Shown here piece by piece: positions 41,097 through 48,117 of a stretch of DNA of 64,000 nt. Under the pieces are notes generated by a model, which searched no databases, was not told the DNA's origin, and saw only the letters and a program-made list of their open reading frames with translations. The stretch is taken from contig DYGX01000002.1 of assembly GCA_020724465.1 (NCBI GenBank), positions 248,001 through 312,000 of the forward strand, given 5' to 3'. Every line of letters begins with the position of its first letter. The stretch's first letter is position 1. The translations under genes and the position numbers were made by a program. Source of the DNA: Thermoflexus sp. Its GTDB lineage: Bacteria > Chloroflexota > Anaerolineae > Aggregatilineales > Aggregatilineaceae.

Positions 41097-42389
41097 CTAA
41101 GCAGGGGCGGGTTCGCGGCGGATGTGCGCGCCCAGACCGCGCAGTTTTTCCTCGACCCGCTCGTAGCCGCGATCGATCTGCCCGATGTTGCTGATGGTGG
41201 TTGTGCCGCGCGCGCACAGTGCCGCCAGCAGCAGTGCCATCCCGGCGCGGATGTCTGGGCTGGTGATGCGCGGGACGGCTCGCAGCACGGTGGGGCCGTG
41301 CACCACAGCGCGATGCGGATCGCACAGGAAGATGCGCGCGCCCATCGCAGTGAGCTTGTCGGTGAAGAAAAAACGGCTGTTGTACATCCACTCGTGGAAC
41401 AGCACCGTCCCTGCCGATTGGGTGGCGACGGTCAGCGCGATGCTCATCATGTCGGAAGGGAAGGCGGGCCAGGGTTGGGCCTTGATCTCCGGGATCTGGT
41501 TGCCCAGGTCGCGCTCGATAGTCAGCGACTGGCTGCGCGGGACGATGATGTCCGGCCCGTCAACTTGCCAGGTGACGCCGAGCTTGCGGAAAACGAGCGC
41601 CGCCATGTCAAGATACTGCGGGTCGGCCTGGCGGATGCGGATTTCGCCGCCGGTGACCACCGCCGCACCGATGTAGCTGACGACTTCGAGATAGTCCGCT
41701 TCCACGCGAAACTCGCCGCCGTGCAGGCGCTCGACGCCCTCGATGGTCAGGCGGTTGGTGCCGATGCCAGAGATGCGCGCGCCCATCCCATTCAGCATAT
41801 GGCACAGATTCTGGACGTGCGGCTCGGATGCCACATTGCGCAGGACGGTTGTGCCGGGGGCCAGCACCGCCGCCATGACCGCGTTCTCGGTGGCGGTGAC
41901 GCTTGCCTCGTCCAGCAGAATGTCTGCACCGCGCAAACCATCCGTCCGCATGGCGAACTGCCCATCGAACGCCACCTGAGCGCCCAGACGTTGCAGCGCC
42001 AGGATGTGCGTATCCAGCCGGCGTCGCCCGATGACGTCGCCGCCGGGCGGCGCAAACCGGACGTGCCCCACCCGCGCCAGCATTGGCCCGGCGAAGACGA
42101 TCGAGGCGCGGGTGCGGACGCACATCTCCCGGTCCAGCTCGTGGGTGGTTATCTGCCGGGCGTGGACGCGGATAGTGTGAGTGTCGAGCCGCTCGACGTC
42201 CACACCGAGCCGGTGCAACAGCTCCAGCGTGACGCGCACATCGGCGATATCGGGCACGTTGGTCAGGGTAACCGGCTCGTCCGTCAGCAGACAGGCGGGG
42301 AGCATCTTGAGCGCGGCGTTCTTATTACCGCTGACTGTAACTTCTCCCTGAAGCGGATGATTGCCTTCGATCACAAACTGCTCGCGCAT
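41097..42389 (-). CDS. murA: UDP-GlcNAc enolpyruvyl transferase MurA, Asp-type active site
   Basis: MurA adds enolpyruvate to UDP-N-acetylglucosamine, the first committed step of peptidoglycan synthesis. The 430-residue product has GEVTVSGNKNAALKMLPACL (with the Lys-Asn pair), the loop RASIVFAGPMLARVGHVRF, then PPGGDVIGRRRLDTHI, and near the end LLLAALCARGTTTISNIGQI with DRGYERVEEKLRGLGA. In most MurA the loop reads PGGC; here residue 118 is Asp instead of the Cys that fosfomycin attacks. Such Asp forms occur naturally in other bacteria and stay active but resist fosfomycin. It follows the SAM hydrolase gene by 21 bases. Confidence 0.94.
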   Translation of the reverse strand: MREQFVIEGNHPLQGEVTVSGNKNAALKMLPACLLTDEPVTLTNVPDIADVRVTLELLHRLGVDVERLDTHTIRVHARQITTHELDREMCVRTRASIVFAGPMLARVGHVRFAPPGGDVIGRRRLDTHILALQRLGAQVAFDGQFAMRTDGLRGADILLDEASVTATENAVMAAVLAPGTTVLRNVASEPHVQNLCHMLNGMGARISGIGTNRLTIEGVERLHGGEFRVEADYLEVVSYIGAAVVTGGEIRIRQADPQYLDMAALVFRKLGVTWQVDGPDIIVPRSQSLTIERDLGNQIPEIKAQPWPAFPSDMMSIALTVATQSAGTVLFHEWMYNSRFFFTDKLTAMGARIFLCDPHRAVVHGPTVLRAVPRITSPDIRAGMALLLAALCARGTTTISNIGQIDRGYERVEEKLRGLGAHIRREPAPA

Positions 42390-42410
42390 GAACCTCTCCT
42401 GCCGGGGCCG

Positions 42411-43256
42411 TTACTCGGCAAAGGACACACTCACCGGGTCACCAAGCGCCACGCCCAGCTCGCCGGCGGCGCTGCCTTGATTGACGCCTGCCTCAAGCTG
42501 CCCCGAGCTGCCGACCAGCGCGAGGAGCGTCCCCGGCGTCGTCCGCCCATAGGTAGGCTGCACGCCGCTGATTGTGCGCCCGCCGATGGACACGCGGACG
42601 CCCGCGGCGGCCAGGCGCACCGGCTCGCCGCCCGCACCAAACTGCGGCGTCAGGATTAAGTTATCGCCTTCCCAGGCCAGGTGTCCGATGCTGGTGATGA
42701 CATTCCCGAAGTGATCGATGTGGATGACTTCGCCTTCGATGGAACCGCCCCTAATCGTCAGGTGGGGTGGGTCGAGCTTGACCAGTTCGGGCAGAGTGGG
42801 GCCGAGAGCCGTGATGGGCACGCCGTCAGCCAGATGCGCCGCAGCCGGCGCGAAGATATCGCGCCCGTGAAAGGTTAAGCTGGGGCCGGGCAGTTGGTAG
42901 CGCGGCTCGGCCAGCACGACCGCGTGCCGCACCTCAACCTGCGGCAGGACATAGCTCAGCACGCCGTTGTTGGGCGCCACATAGACGCCGTGCGCCGTCT
43001 CGACGGCGATCGGTTGCCGCTCGGTGCCCACACCTGGATCGACCACGACCAGGAAGATCGTGTCGGGCGGGAAGTGACGGAAAGCGGTCATCAAGACGTA
43101 TGCTGCCTGGCGCACGTTTTGAGGCTGGATGCTGTGCGTCAGATCGACCAGACGAGCGGAGCGGCAGATGGAAAGGATGACCCCTTTCATCGTGCCGACA
43201 TAGGCATCCGCCAGTCCGAAATCGGTGAGCAGAGCAATGATTGGCTGTGTGTTCAT
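42411..43256 (-). CDS. SAM hydroxide adenosyltransferase (SAM hydrolase, DUF62)
   Basis: The 281-residue protein belongs to the family that splits S-adenosylmethionine into adenosine and methionine, using a water-derived hydroxide. Family signatures are IIALLTDFGLADAYVGTMKG at the N-terminus, LVDLTHSIQPQNVRQAAYVL, FRHFPPDTIFLVVVDPGVGT, YVAPNNGVLSYV, FHGRDIFAPAAAHLADGVPI and IDHFGNVITSI. The start at 43256 lies only seven bases after a -10 element and has no ribosome site, so the message may be leaderless. The cell role is not settled. Confidence 0.9.
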   Translation of the reverse strand: MNTQPIIALLTDFGLADAYVGTMKGVILSICRSARLVDLTHSIQPQNVRQAAYVLMTAFRHFPPDTIFLVVVDPGVGTERQPIAVETAHGVYVAPNNGVLSYVLPQVEVRHAVVLAEPRYQLPGPSLTFHGRDIFAPAAAHLADGVPITALGPTLPELVKLDPPHLTIRGGSIEGEVIHIDHFGNVITSIGHLAWEGDNLILTPQFGAGGEPVRLAAAGVRVSIGGRTISGVQPTYGRTTPGTLLALVGSSGQLEAGVNQGSAAGELGVALGDPVSVSFAE

Positions 43257-43263
43257 GCGCCCG

Positions 43264-43291
43264 ATTGTACCCGGTGCGGTGGTGGCGGCAA
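43264..43291 (-). promoter_or_regulatory. Promoter of the SAM hydrolase-murA operon, probably leaderless
   Basis: On the minus strand TTGCCG and TACAAT are 16 bases apart. The -10 ends seven bases before the ATG at 43256, so transcription should start at or next to the A of the start codon. Confidence 0.6.
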
Positions 43292-43302
43292 GCACCTGAT
43301 CG

Positions 43303-43331
43303 TTGCCCGCAAGGGGCTTCTGAGATATAAT
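43303..43331 (+). promoter_or_regulatory. gyrB upstream promoter 1
   Basis: TTGCCC and a perfect TATAAT are 17 bases apart. It would give a leader of about 260 bases before gyrB. Confidence 0.65.
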
Positions 43332-43368
43332 TAAGCCTCTAAAACTGGCCGAGGACGGAGGCTCGTTA

Positions 43369-43374
43369 TATAAT
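43369..43374 (+). promoter_or_regulatory. gyrB upstream promoter 2 (-10 element)
   Basis: A second perfect TATAAT lies 38 bases after promoter 1. Its -35 is weak (CTGGCC at 18 bases). A LexA-like palindrome starts ten bases after the hexamer. Confidence 0.5.
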
Positions 43375-43383
43375 CGAGAATGA

Positions 43384-43397
43384 CGAACATTCGTTCG
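43384..43397. promoter_or_regulatory. LexA-like (SOS box) palindrome upstream of gyrB
   Basis: CGAAC-ATTC-GTTCG is a perfect 5-bp inverted repeat with a four-base spacer, the form of the Gram-positive SOS box (CGAAC-N4-GTTCG). It lies at the start of the transcript from promoter 2, where a bound repressor would block it. Confidence 0.5.
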
Positions 43398-43596
43398 AAG
43401 CGCCGCCTGATTCACTAGGCGCGCAGGGGTGGCGCGGCCAGTTTGGCCTCGAGATTAGTGACCAATATCGACGTGACAATACCAGATCATCCGCTTACTC
43501 GAACGGCCATCCGGCCCGGTTCGGCCCAGGGCTTGTATTGCGTCAGCCGGGTGGCGTGAGCGACGTATGGTGCCAGGAAACCCGTGGGAGGGCTAA
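43398..43596 (+). other. Untranslated leader of gyrB with hairpins
   Basis: This 199-base stretch has no recognised gene. It can form short hairpins (CGCCT/AGGCG at 43404-43421 and GGCCA-gtt-TGGCC at 43436-43448). A 33-codon GTG-start frame (43458-43559) is open but has no ribosome site or recognisable similarity. The leader may control gyrB expression; it matches no riboswitch I know. Confidence 0.45.
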
Positions 43597-45552
43597 GTGG
43601 CGGAGCAATTCAGCCGGCAAACAGAAGAGAGCATTCGGGTACTCGAAGGGCTAGAGGCTGTACGCCTGCGCCCGGGTATGTACGTGGGCGGCACCGACAT
43701 CCGGGCGCTGCACCATCTGATCTACGAAGTCGTTGACAACGCCATCGACGAGGCGCTGGCCGGTCGCTGCGACCACATTCGGATCTGCCTGCACGAAGAC
43801 GGCTCGGCCTCCGTGACGGACAACGGTGGCGGCATCCCGGTCGGTATTCACAAGCAGAAGGGTGTTTCGACCCTGCAGGTTGTCATGACCACCCTGCACG
43901 CGGGCGGCAAGTTCGATTCCGGGGCGTACAAAGTCTCGGGCGGGTTGCACGGCGTGGGTGTGTCGGCGGTGAATGCCCTTTCCGAGTGGATGGTGGTCGA
44001 GGTCTGGCGTGACGGCAAGGTGTACCGCCAGCGCTATGAGCGGGGCATCCCGAAGACCGACGTTGAGGTCGTGCGCCCGATGGATCCGGACGAATCGACG
44101 GGCACCCGTGTGACCTTCAAGCCCGACCGGGCCATCATGGAAGAAGTGGAGTTCAACTTCAACACGCTGGCGCAACGCTTTCGCGAGATGGCGTTTGTCA
44201 CCCGTGGCGTGATGATCACGCTGTGCGACGAGCGGGTGAAACCGCTTCCCCGCGAGATGTCGTTCTACTTTGAGGGCGGGGTGCGTTCGTTTGTGCGCTA
44301 CCTCAATCGCAACCGCGAAGGGCTGCACGAGCCGGTCTACGTCGATCGGGAGGTTGAAATCGAGTTCGAGGGCAACGGACGCAAGCCGCTGACCCTGGGC
44401 GTTGAGGTGGCCTTCCAGTACACCAACACAGCCACGACGACCGAGCTATATTTCGCCAACACAATCCACACACCCGATGGGGGCACGCACCAGGCGGGTC
44501 TGCGCGCCGCCGTCACGCGCACGATCAATAACTACGCGCGCAAGGCCGGCTTGCTGAAGGACAAGGATCCGAATTTCTCCAGCAACGACACGCTGGAAGG
44601 CCTGACGGCGATTGTCAGCGTCAAACATCCCTCGCCGCAGTTCGAGAGCCAGACCAAAGTCAAGCTCATGAATCCCGAGGTGCAGGGGGCCGTTTCGCAG
44701 GTTACGTCGGATGCCTTCGCCGAATTCCTCGAGGTGAACCCGCGTGAAGCGCGGCGGATCGTCGAGCAGTGTATGACCTCGATGCGCGCGCGTGACGCCG
44801 CCAAGAAAGCGCGCGATCTGGTGCGCCGGGGCGCCAACCTGCTCGAAAACACCACGCTGCCCGGCAAGCTGGCGGACTGCTCGGAGCAGGACCCCGCCAA
44901 ATCGGAGCTGTACATCGTCGAGGGTGACTCGGCGGGAGGCTCGGCCAAGCAGGGACGCGACCGGCATTTCCAGGCGATTCTGCCGCTGCGCGGGAAGATT
45001 CTGAATACCGAGCGCGCGCGGCTCAATAAGACCCTGGACAACAACGAGGTCAAGGCGATGATCTCGGCCCTGGGTGTGGGCATTGGCGATGACTTTAACC
45101 TGGATGGGCTGCGCTATGGCCGCGTGATCATCATGACCGACGCGGACGTGGACGGCGCGCATATCCGCACGCTGCTGCTAACGTTCTTCTTCCGCTACAT
45201 GACGCCGCTCATCACGAACGGGCATCTGTACATCGCCCAGCCGCCGCTCTATCTGATTCAGAGCGGCAAGCAGAAGTTCTACGCCTATTCCGAAGAGCAG
45301 CGCGAGCAAATCCTGCGCTCGCTGGGCAACCCCGATCGCGTGACGATCCAGCGCTACAAGGGCTTGGGCGAGATGAACCCCGAGCAGTTGTGGGAGACTA
45401 CAATGGATCCGGCGAACCGGACCCTGCTGCAGGTTACCATCGAGGACGCAGCGGAAGCGGACCGCGTGTTTGATATGCTGATGGGCAGCGCCGTTCCGCC
45501 GCGCCGCCGCTTCATCACCACGCACGCCAAGAAGGCGACGCTCGACGTTTAG
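43597..45552 (+). CDS. gyrB: DNA gyrase subunit B
   Basis: GyrB is the ATPase half of gyrase, which adds negative supercoils. The 651-residue product has [20 protein letters not shown], the ATP site [14 protein letters not shown] and [29 protein letters not shown], the transducer region with [20 protein letters not shown], and the Toprim domain [20 protein letters not shown] with DADVDGAHI and [20 protein letters not shown]. The tail [20 protein letters not shown] is typical. The start is GTG with GGGAGG upstream. No gyrA is in the window. ParE is the alternative but less likely, as no parC is near. Confidence 0.95.
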   Translation: MAEQFSRQTEESIRVLEGLEAVRLRPGMYVGGTDIRALHHLIYEVVDNAIDEALAGRCDHIRICLHEDGSASVTDNGGGIPVGIHKQKGVSTLQVVMTTLHAGGKFDSGAYKVSGGLHGVGVSAVNALSEWMVVEVWRDGKVYRQRYERGIPKTDVEVVRPMDPDESTGTRVTFKPDRAIMEEVEFNFNTLAQRFREMAFVTRGVMITLCDERVKPLPREMSFYFEGGVRSFVRYLNRNREGLHEPVYVDREVEIEFEGNGRKPLTLGVEVAFQYTNTATTTELYFANTIHTPDGGTHQAGLRAAVTRTINNYARKAGLLKDKDPNFSSNDTLEGLTAIVSVKHPSPQFESQTKVKLMNPEVQGAVSQVTSDAFAEFLEVNPREARRIVEQCMTSMRARDAAKKARDLVRRGANLLENTTLPGKLADCSEQDPAKSELYIVEGDSAGGSAKQGRDRHFQAILPLRGKILNTERARLNKTLDNNEVKAMISALGVGIGDDFNLDGLRYGRVIIMTDADVDGAHIRTLLLTFFFRYMTPLITNGHLYIAQPPLYLIQSGKQKFYAYSEEQREQILRSLGNPDRVTIQRYKGLGEMNPEQLWETTMDPANRTLLQVTIEDAAEADRVFDMLMGSAVPPRRRFITTHAKKATLDV

Positions 45553-45577
45553 ACTGCTTGGCGACAGAAGAAACACG

Positions 45578-45608
45578 AACGGGCCTGCCAGGACGGCGCA
45601 GGCCCGTT
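45578..45608. terminator. Bidirectional terminator between gyrB and the nucleotidyltransferase gene
   Basis: AACGGGCCTGC and GCAGGCCCGTT form a perfect 11-bp stem (45578-45588, 45598-45608) with a nine-base loop. The minus strand continues with CGTGTTTCTTC, which is T-rich, and the plus strand with GTGTTGG. Confidence 0.75.
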
Positions 45609-45635
45609 GTGTTGGCGCGGCGAGCGATGCGCGCG

Positions 45636-46712
45636 TCAGAGCTGGACGAGGCTGTTTTCGGCCAGGACGAAACGGTGCGTTCGGGGGCGATGGTTCGACT
45701 GAATGACCTGGGCGTTGTCCGCGATCAGGCTGGCGTCGATCCGCCCTTCGATGTTCTTGATCGTGCAGCAGCACATCACAATGCTGTGTTCGATTTCGCT
45801 GCGCTCGATGACCACGTTGTTCCCGATGCTCGTGTACGGGCCGATGTACGAGTCGCGGATCGTCGTGTTGTCGCCGATGATGGCCGGGCCGCGCACCACG
45901 CTGTCGATGATGCGCGTCCCTTTGCCCAGGATAACCCGGTGCGAAACGGACGAGTTCCCCTCGATGCGCTCGTCGTCGAGGTTGGGCGGGGTGTAGGGGA
46001 GCTGCTCCAGCACGAGCTGATTGGCAAGCATGATCGCATCCGGCTTGCCCGCGTCGATCCACCACCCCTCGACAATGTACGGAATAACCACCTTGCCCTG
46101 GTCGAGCAAATACTGGATCGCGTCCGTAATCTCAAGCTCGTTGCGCCACGAGGGCTTGATGTGCTCGATGGCCTCGAAGATCTCCGGCGAGAAGACGTAA
46201 ACTCCGGCGATCGCCAGATTGGACGGCGGCTCTTTTGGCTTTTCGATCAGGCGCTTAATGTGCCCATCTTCCAGCTCGGCAATCCCGAAGGCGCTAGGGT
46301 TCCGAACGCGGGTCAGGGCGATGGCCGCGCTCGCGTTCTGGGCTTCGAATTCGCGGTACAGCCCGTGCATGCGATCCTGGAAGATGTTGTCGCCCAGGTA
46401 CACCAGAAACGGCTCCCCGTTCACGAACGGTTCGCAGAGCTTGACGGCGTGCGCCAGACCCTGGGGGTTCTCCTGCGCGATGTAGGTGAGAGGAACGCCG
46501 ACCGTGTCCAGACCGTCCCCCAGACGGTCCCGAATCGGCGAGTCGAGGCTGTCGACGACGAGTCCGATCTCGCTGGCGCCCATCTCCGTGAGGGTCTCAA
46601 TCGCATAGCGTAGCAGTTCTTTGTTGGCGACAGGGACCAGGGGTTTGGGCATGGTGAGCGTGACCGGATACAGCCGGGTGCCCTTGCCGGCACACAGAAT
46701 GACTGCTTTCAT
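45636..46712 (-). CDS. Sugar-phosphate nucleotidyltransferase, long RmlA/StrD-like form
   Basis: The 358-residue protein joins a sugar-1-phosphate to a nucleotide to make an activated sugar. The N-terminal domain has MKAVILCAGKGTRLYPVTLT, PKPLVPVANKELLRYAIETL, LVYLGDNIFQDRM and RLIEKPKEPPSNLAIAGVYV with GWWIDAGKPDAIMLAN. The C-terminal 120 residues form a left-handed beta-helix (SVVRGPAIIGDNTTIRDSYI, GPYTSIGNNVVIERSEI). This long form is the glucose-1-phosphate thymidylyltransferase type found in StrD. A paralog is at 59.7 kb. AGGAAA precedes the ATG. Confidence 0.88.
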   Translation of the reverse strand: MKAVILCAGKGTRLYPVTLTMPKPLVPVANKELLRYAIETLTEMGASEIGLVVDSLDSPIRDRLGDGLDTVGVPLTYIAQENPQGLAHAVKLCEPFVNGEPFLVYLGDNIFQDRMHGLYREFEAQNASAAIALTRVRNPSAFGIAELEDGHIKRLIEKPKEPPSNLAIAGVYVFSPEIFEAIEHIKPSWRNELEITDAIQYLLDQGKVVIPYIVEGWWIDAGKPDAIMLANQLVLEQLPYTPPNLDDERIEGNSSVSHRVILGKGTRIIDSVVRGPAIIGDNTTIRDSYIGPYTSIGNNVVIERSEIEHSIVMCCCTIKNIEGRIDASLIADNAQVIQSNHRPRTHRFVLAENSLVQL

Positions 46713-46825
46713 CGTCGGGTTTCCTGCTTTCTCCGTTCTGCTTGGAAGATATGACAGACTTGCCGCGGCATGCTAGATGCTAGCGCAGCGGGCTGCGCCT
46801 CGCAACCCGGAAACGGTGGCTGTGC

Positions 46826-47371
46826 TTACAGGCTGGGATGGTCCGTTCCGGGTGCGGCCTCTTCCAGAGTCTCAATCCAGCGTTTGACGAGCCGCTGGCG
46901 CTTGTCCGCCGGGTCGATCAGTGTCGCCGCGTAGCGCACATCGCGCAGGGCCTCGTCCGTCTGACCGAGCAGATGCAGCGCGATGGCGCGGTAGACATAA
47001 ATCTCATACCGGTCCGGCGCCAACTGCTGCGCGCGCGAGAAGGCATCCACTGCCGCGCGATAGTCGCCGGCATCGAACGCACGGATCCCGCGCCCATAGT
47101 GCGCGCCCCACTGGGCCGGATCGAGCGCCAGCCCATAGGCGAAGTCTTCTTCGGCATCGCCCGCGCGCCCGTCGGCCAGCAGCACCAGCCCGCGCGCGAC
47201 ATAGAATTCCGCGCGCTTCGGCTCGGCCAGAATCGCCGCATCCAGATCGGCTGTGGCGGCGTCCAGGCGCCCGCGGCCATAAGCGTATAACGCGCGCTCG
47301 TAGTACCGTTCGGCGAGCGACAGCCGGCGCCCGAGCAGGCCGCGCCGTTTGCGTTGAGGTGACGTTCCCAT
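46826..47371 (-). CDS. TPR-repeat protein
   Basis: The 181-residue protein is made of about four tetratricopeptide repeats (residues 18-150: LAERYYERALYAYGRGRLDA, AEFYVARGLVLLADGRAGDA, AHYGRGIRAFDAGDYRAAVD, YVYRAIALHLLGQTDEALRD). TPR proteins hold other proteins together. A basic N-terminus (PQRKRRGLLGRR) precedes them. The frame is open to a GTG at 47428, but that start lies inside the operator palindrome and upstream of the predicted transcription start, so ATG 47371 is used. It is divergent from an FHA-domain gene. Confidence 0.8.
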   Translation of the reverse strand: MGTSPQRKRRGLLGRRLSLAERYYERALYAYGRGRLDAATADLDAAILAEPKRAEFYVARGLVLLADGRAGDAEEDFAYGLALDPAQWGAHYGRGIRAFDAGDYRAAVDAFSRAQQLAPDRYEIYVYRAIALHLLGQTDEALRDVRYAATLIDPADKRQRLVKRWIETLEEAAPGTDHPSL

Positions 47372-47411
47372 TGGCCCGAAACCCGTGATGCCAGGTCGTG
47401 TTTGCTGCCCT

Positions 47412-47438
47412 CGTTCAGAGTGTAACACACTCTGAACG
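47412..47438. promoter_or_regulatory. Perfect 12-bp palindrome between TPR and FHA genes
   Basis: CGTTCAGAGTGT-aac-ACACTCTGAACG is a perfect inverted repeat with a three-base centre. It overlaps the place where the minus-strand promoter of the TPR gene would have its -10, and sits just upstream of the plus-strand promoter. No T tract follows, so it is more likely a protein-binding operator than a terminator. Confidence 0.65.
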
Positions 47439-47443
47439 TGCGG

Positions 47444-47471
47444 TTGTCAAGTTCGGCGGTTCCAGTATACT
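47444..47471 (+). promoter_or_regulatory. FHA gene promoter with -35 shared by a divergent promoter
   Basis: TTGTCA and TATACT are 16 bases apart on the plus strand. On the minus strand the same bases (47445-47450) read TTGACA, a consensus -35 for the TPR gene, so the two promoters overlap back to back. Confidence 0.6.
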
Positions 47472-47502
47472 TTGAAGGCAGGTTCGAGTTGGCACGGGGG
47501 AT

Positions 47503-48006
47503 ATGCCTGTGGTGAAGTGCGCGCTGTGCGGGTACGAGAACACCGAGGGCGAGATGATCTGCGCCAACTGCGGATCGCATTTGGTCCTGCCGAGTCCACC
47601 CGCAGCCGAGACGAAACGTCTGGACCCGGCGGCGCTGGGTATTCAGGTGCCCAACTGGGGCACGGCGCGCCTGGGGCAAGAACGCAAACTGTTGTTGCAC
47701 ATCCGGGGCCACACGCGCCCGCTGGTCGTCAGCATCTCGGATCAGCTCGTGCTGGGCCGGTTTGACGCGGAAACGCAGCAGGCGCCGGATGTGGCGCTGG
47801 ACGAATATGGCGCGCAGGAACTCGGCGTGTCGCGGCGGCACGCCGCCATTCTGGTTGAAGACAACGCGCTGAAAGTGATGGACCTGGGCAGCGCGAACTC
47901 GACCTACATGAACGGCCAGAAGCTGATCGCGCATCAGGCGCGCATCCTGCGCGACGGCGATGAGCTGCGCCTCGGGCGCCTGGTCATACGCATCAATTTC
48001 GCCTGA
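47503..48006 (+). CDS. Zinc-ribbon and FHA-domain protein
   Basis: The 167-residue protein has a zinc ribbon at the N-terminus (CALCGYENTEGEMICANCGS) and an FHA domain at about residues 75-160: QLVLGRFDAETQQAPDVALD, GVSRRHAAILVEDNALKVMD, LGSANSTYMNGQKL. FHA domains bind phosphothreonine peptides; the Arg of GRF, the SRRH and the N of STYMNG are the usual contact residues and are present. It may read signals from a Ser/Thr kinase. It is divergent from a TPR gene; treS follows 111 bases later on the same strand. Confidence 0.88.
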   Translation: MPVVKCALCGYENTEGEMICANCGSHLVLPSPPAAETKRLDPAALGIQVPNWGTARLGQERKLLLHIRGHTRPLVVSISDQLVLGRFDAETQQAPDVALDEYGAQELGVSRRHAAILVEDNALKVMDLGSANSTYMNGQKLIAHQARILRDGDELRLGRLVIRINFA

Positions 48007-48117
48007 TGGCTGGCTGGCCCCGGCCTGGTGGGGCGCGTGAATCGAGGTTTCTCTTGCTGGCAGGCTGCGTGACCGAGCGCCTGCCAGTCTCTCTACGGTG
48101 CGTGTCGGAAGGGAAGC

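Noticed and set aside
43458-43559. 33-codon open frame in the gyrB leader as a leader peptide
   Set aside because: No ribosome site and no regulatory codon run; it may be chance, so it is mentioned only as part of the leader.
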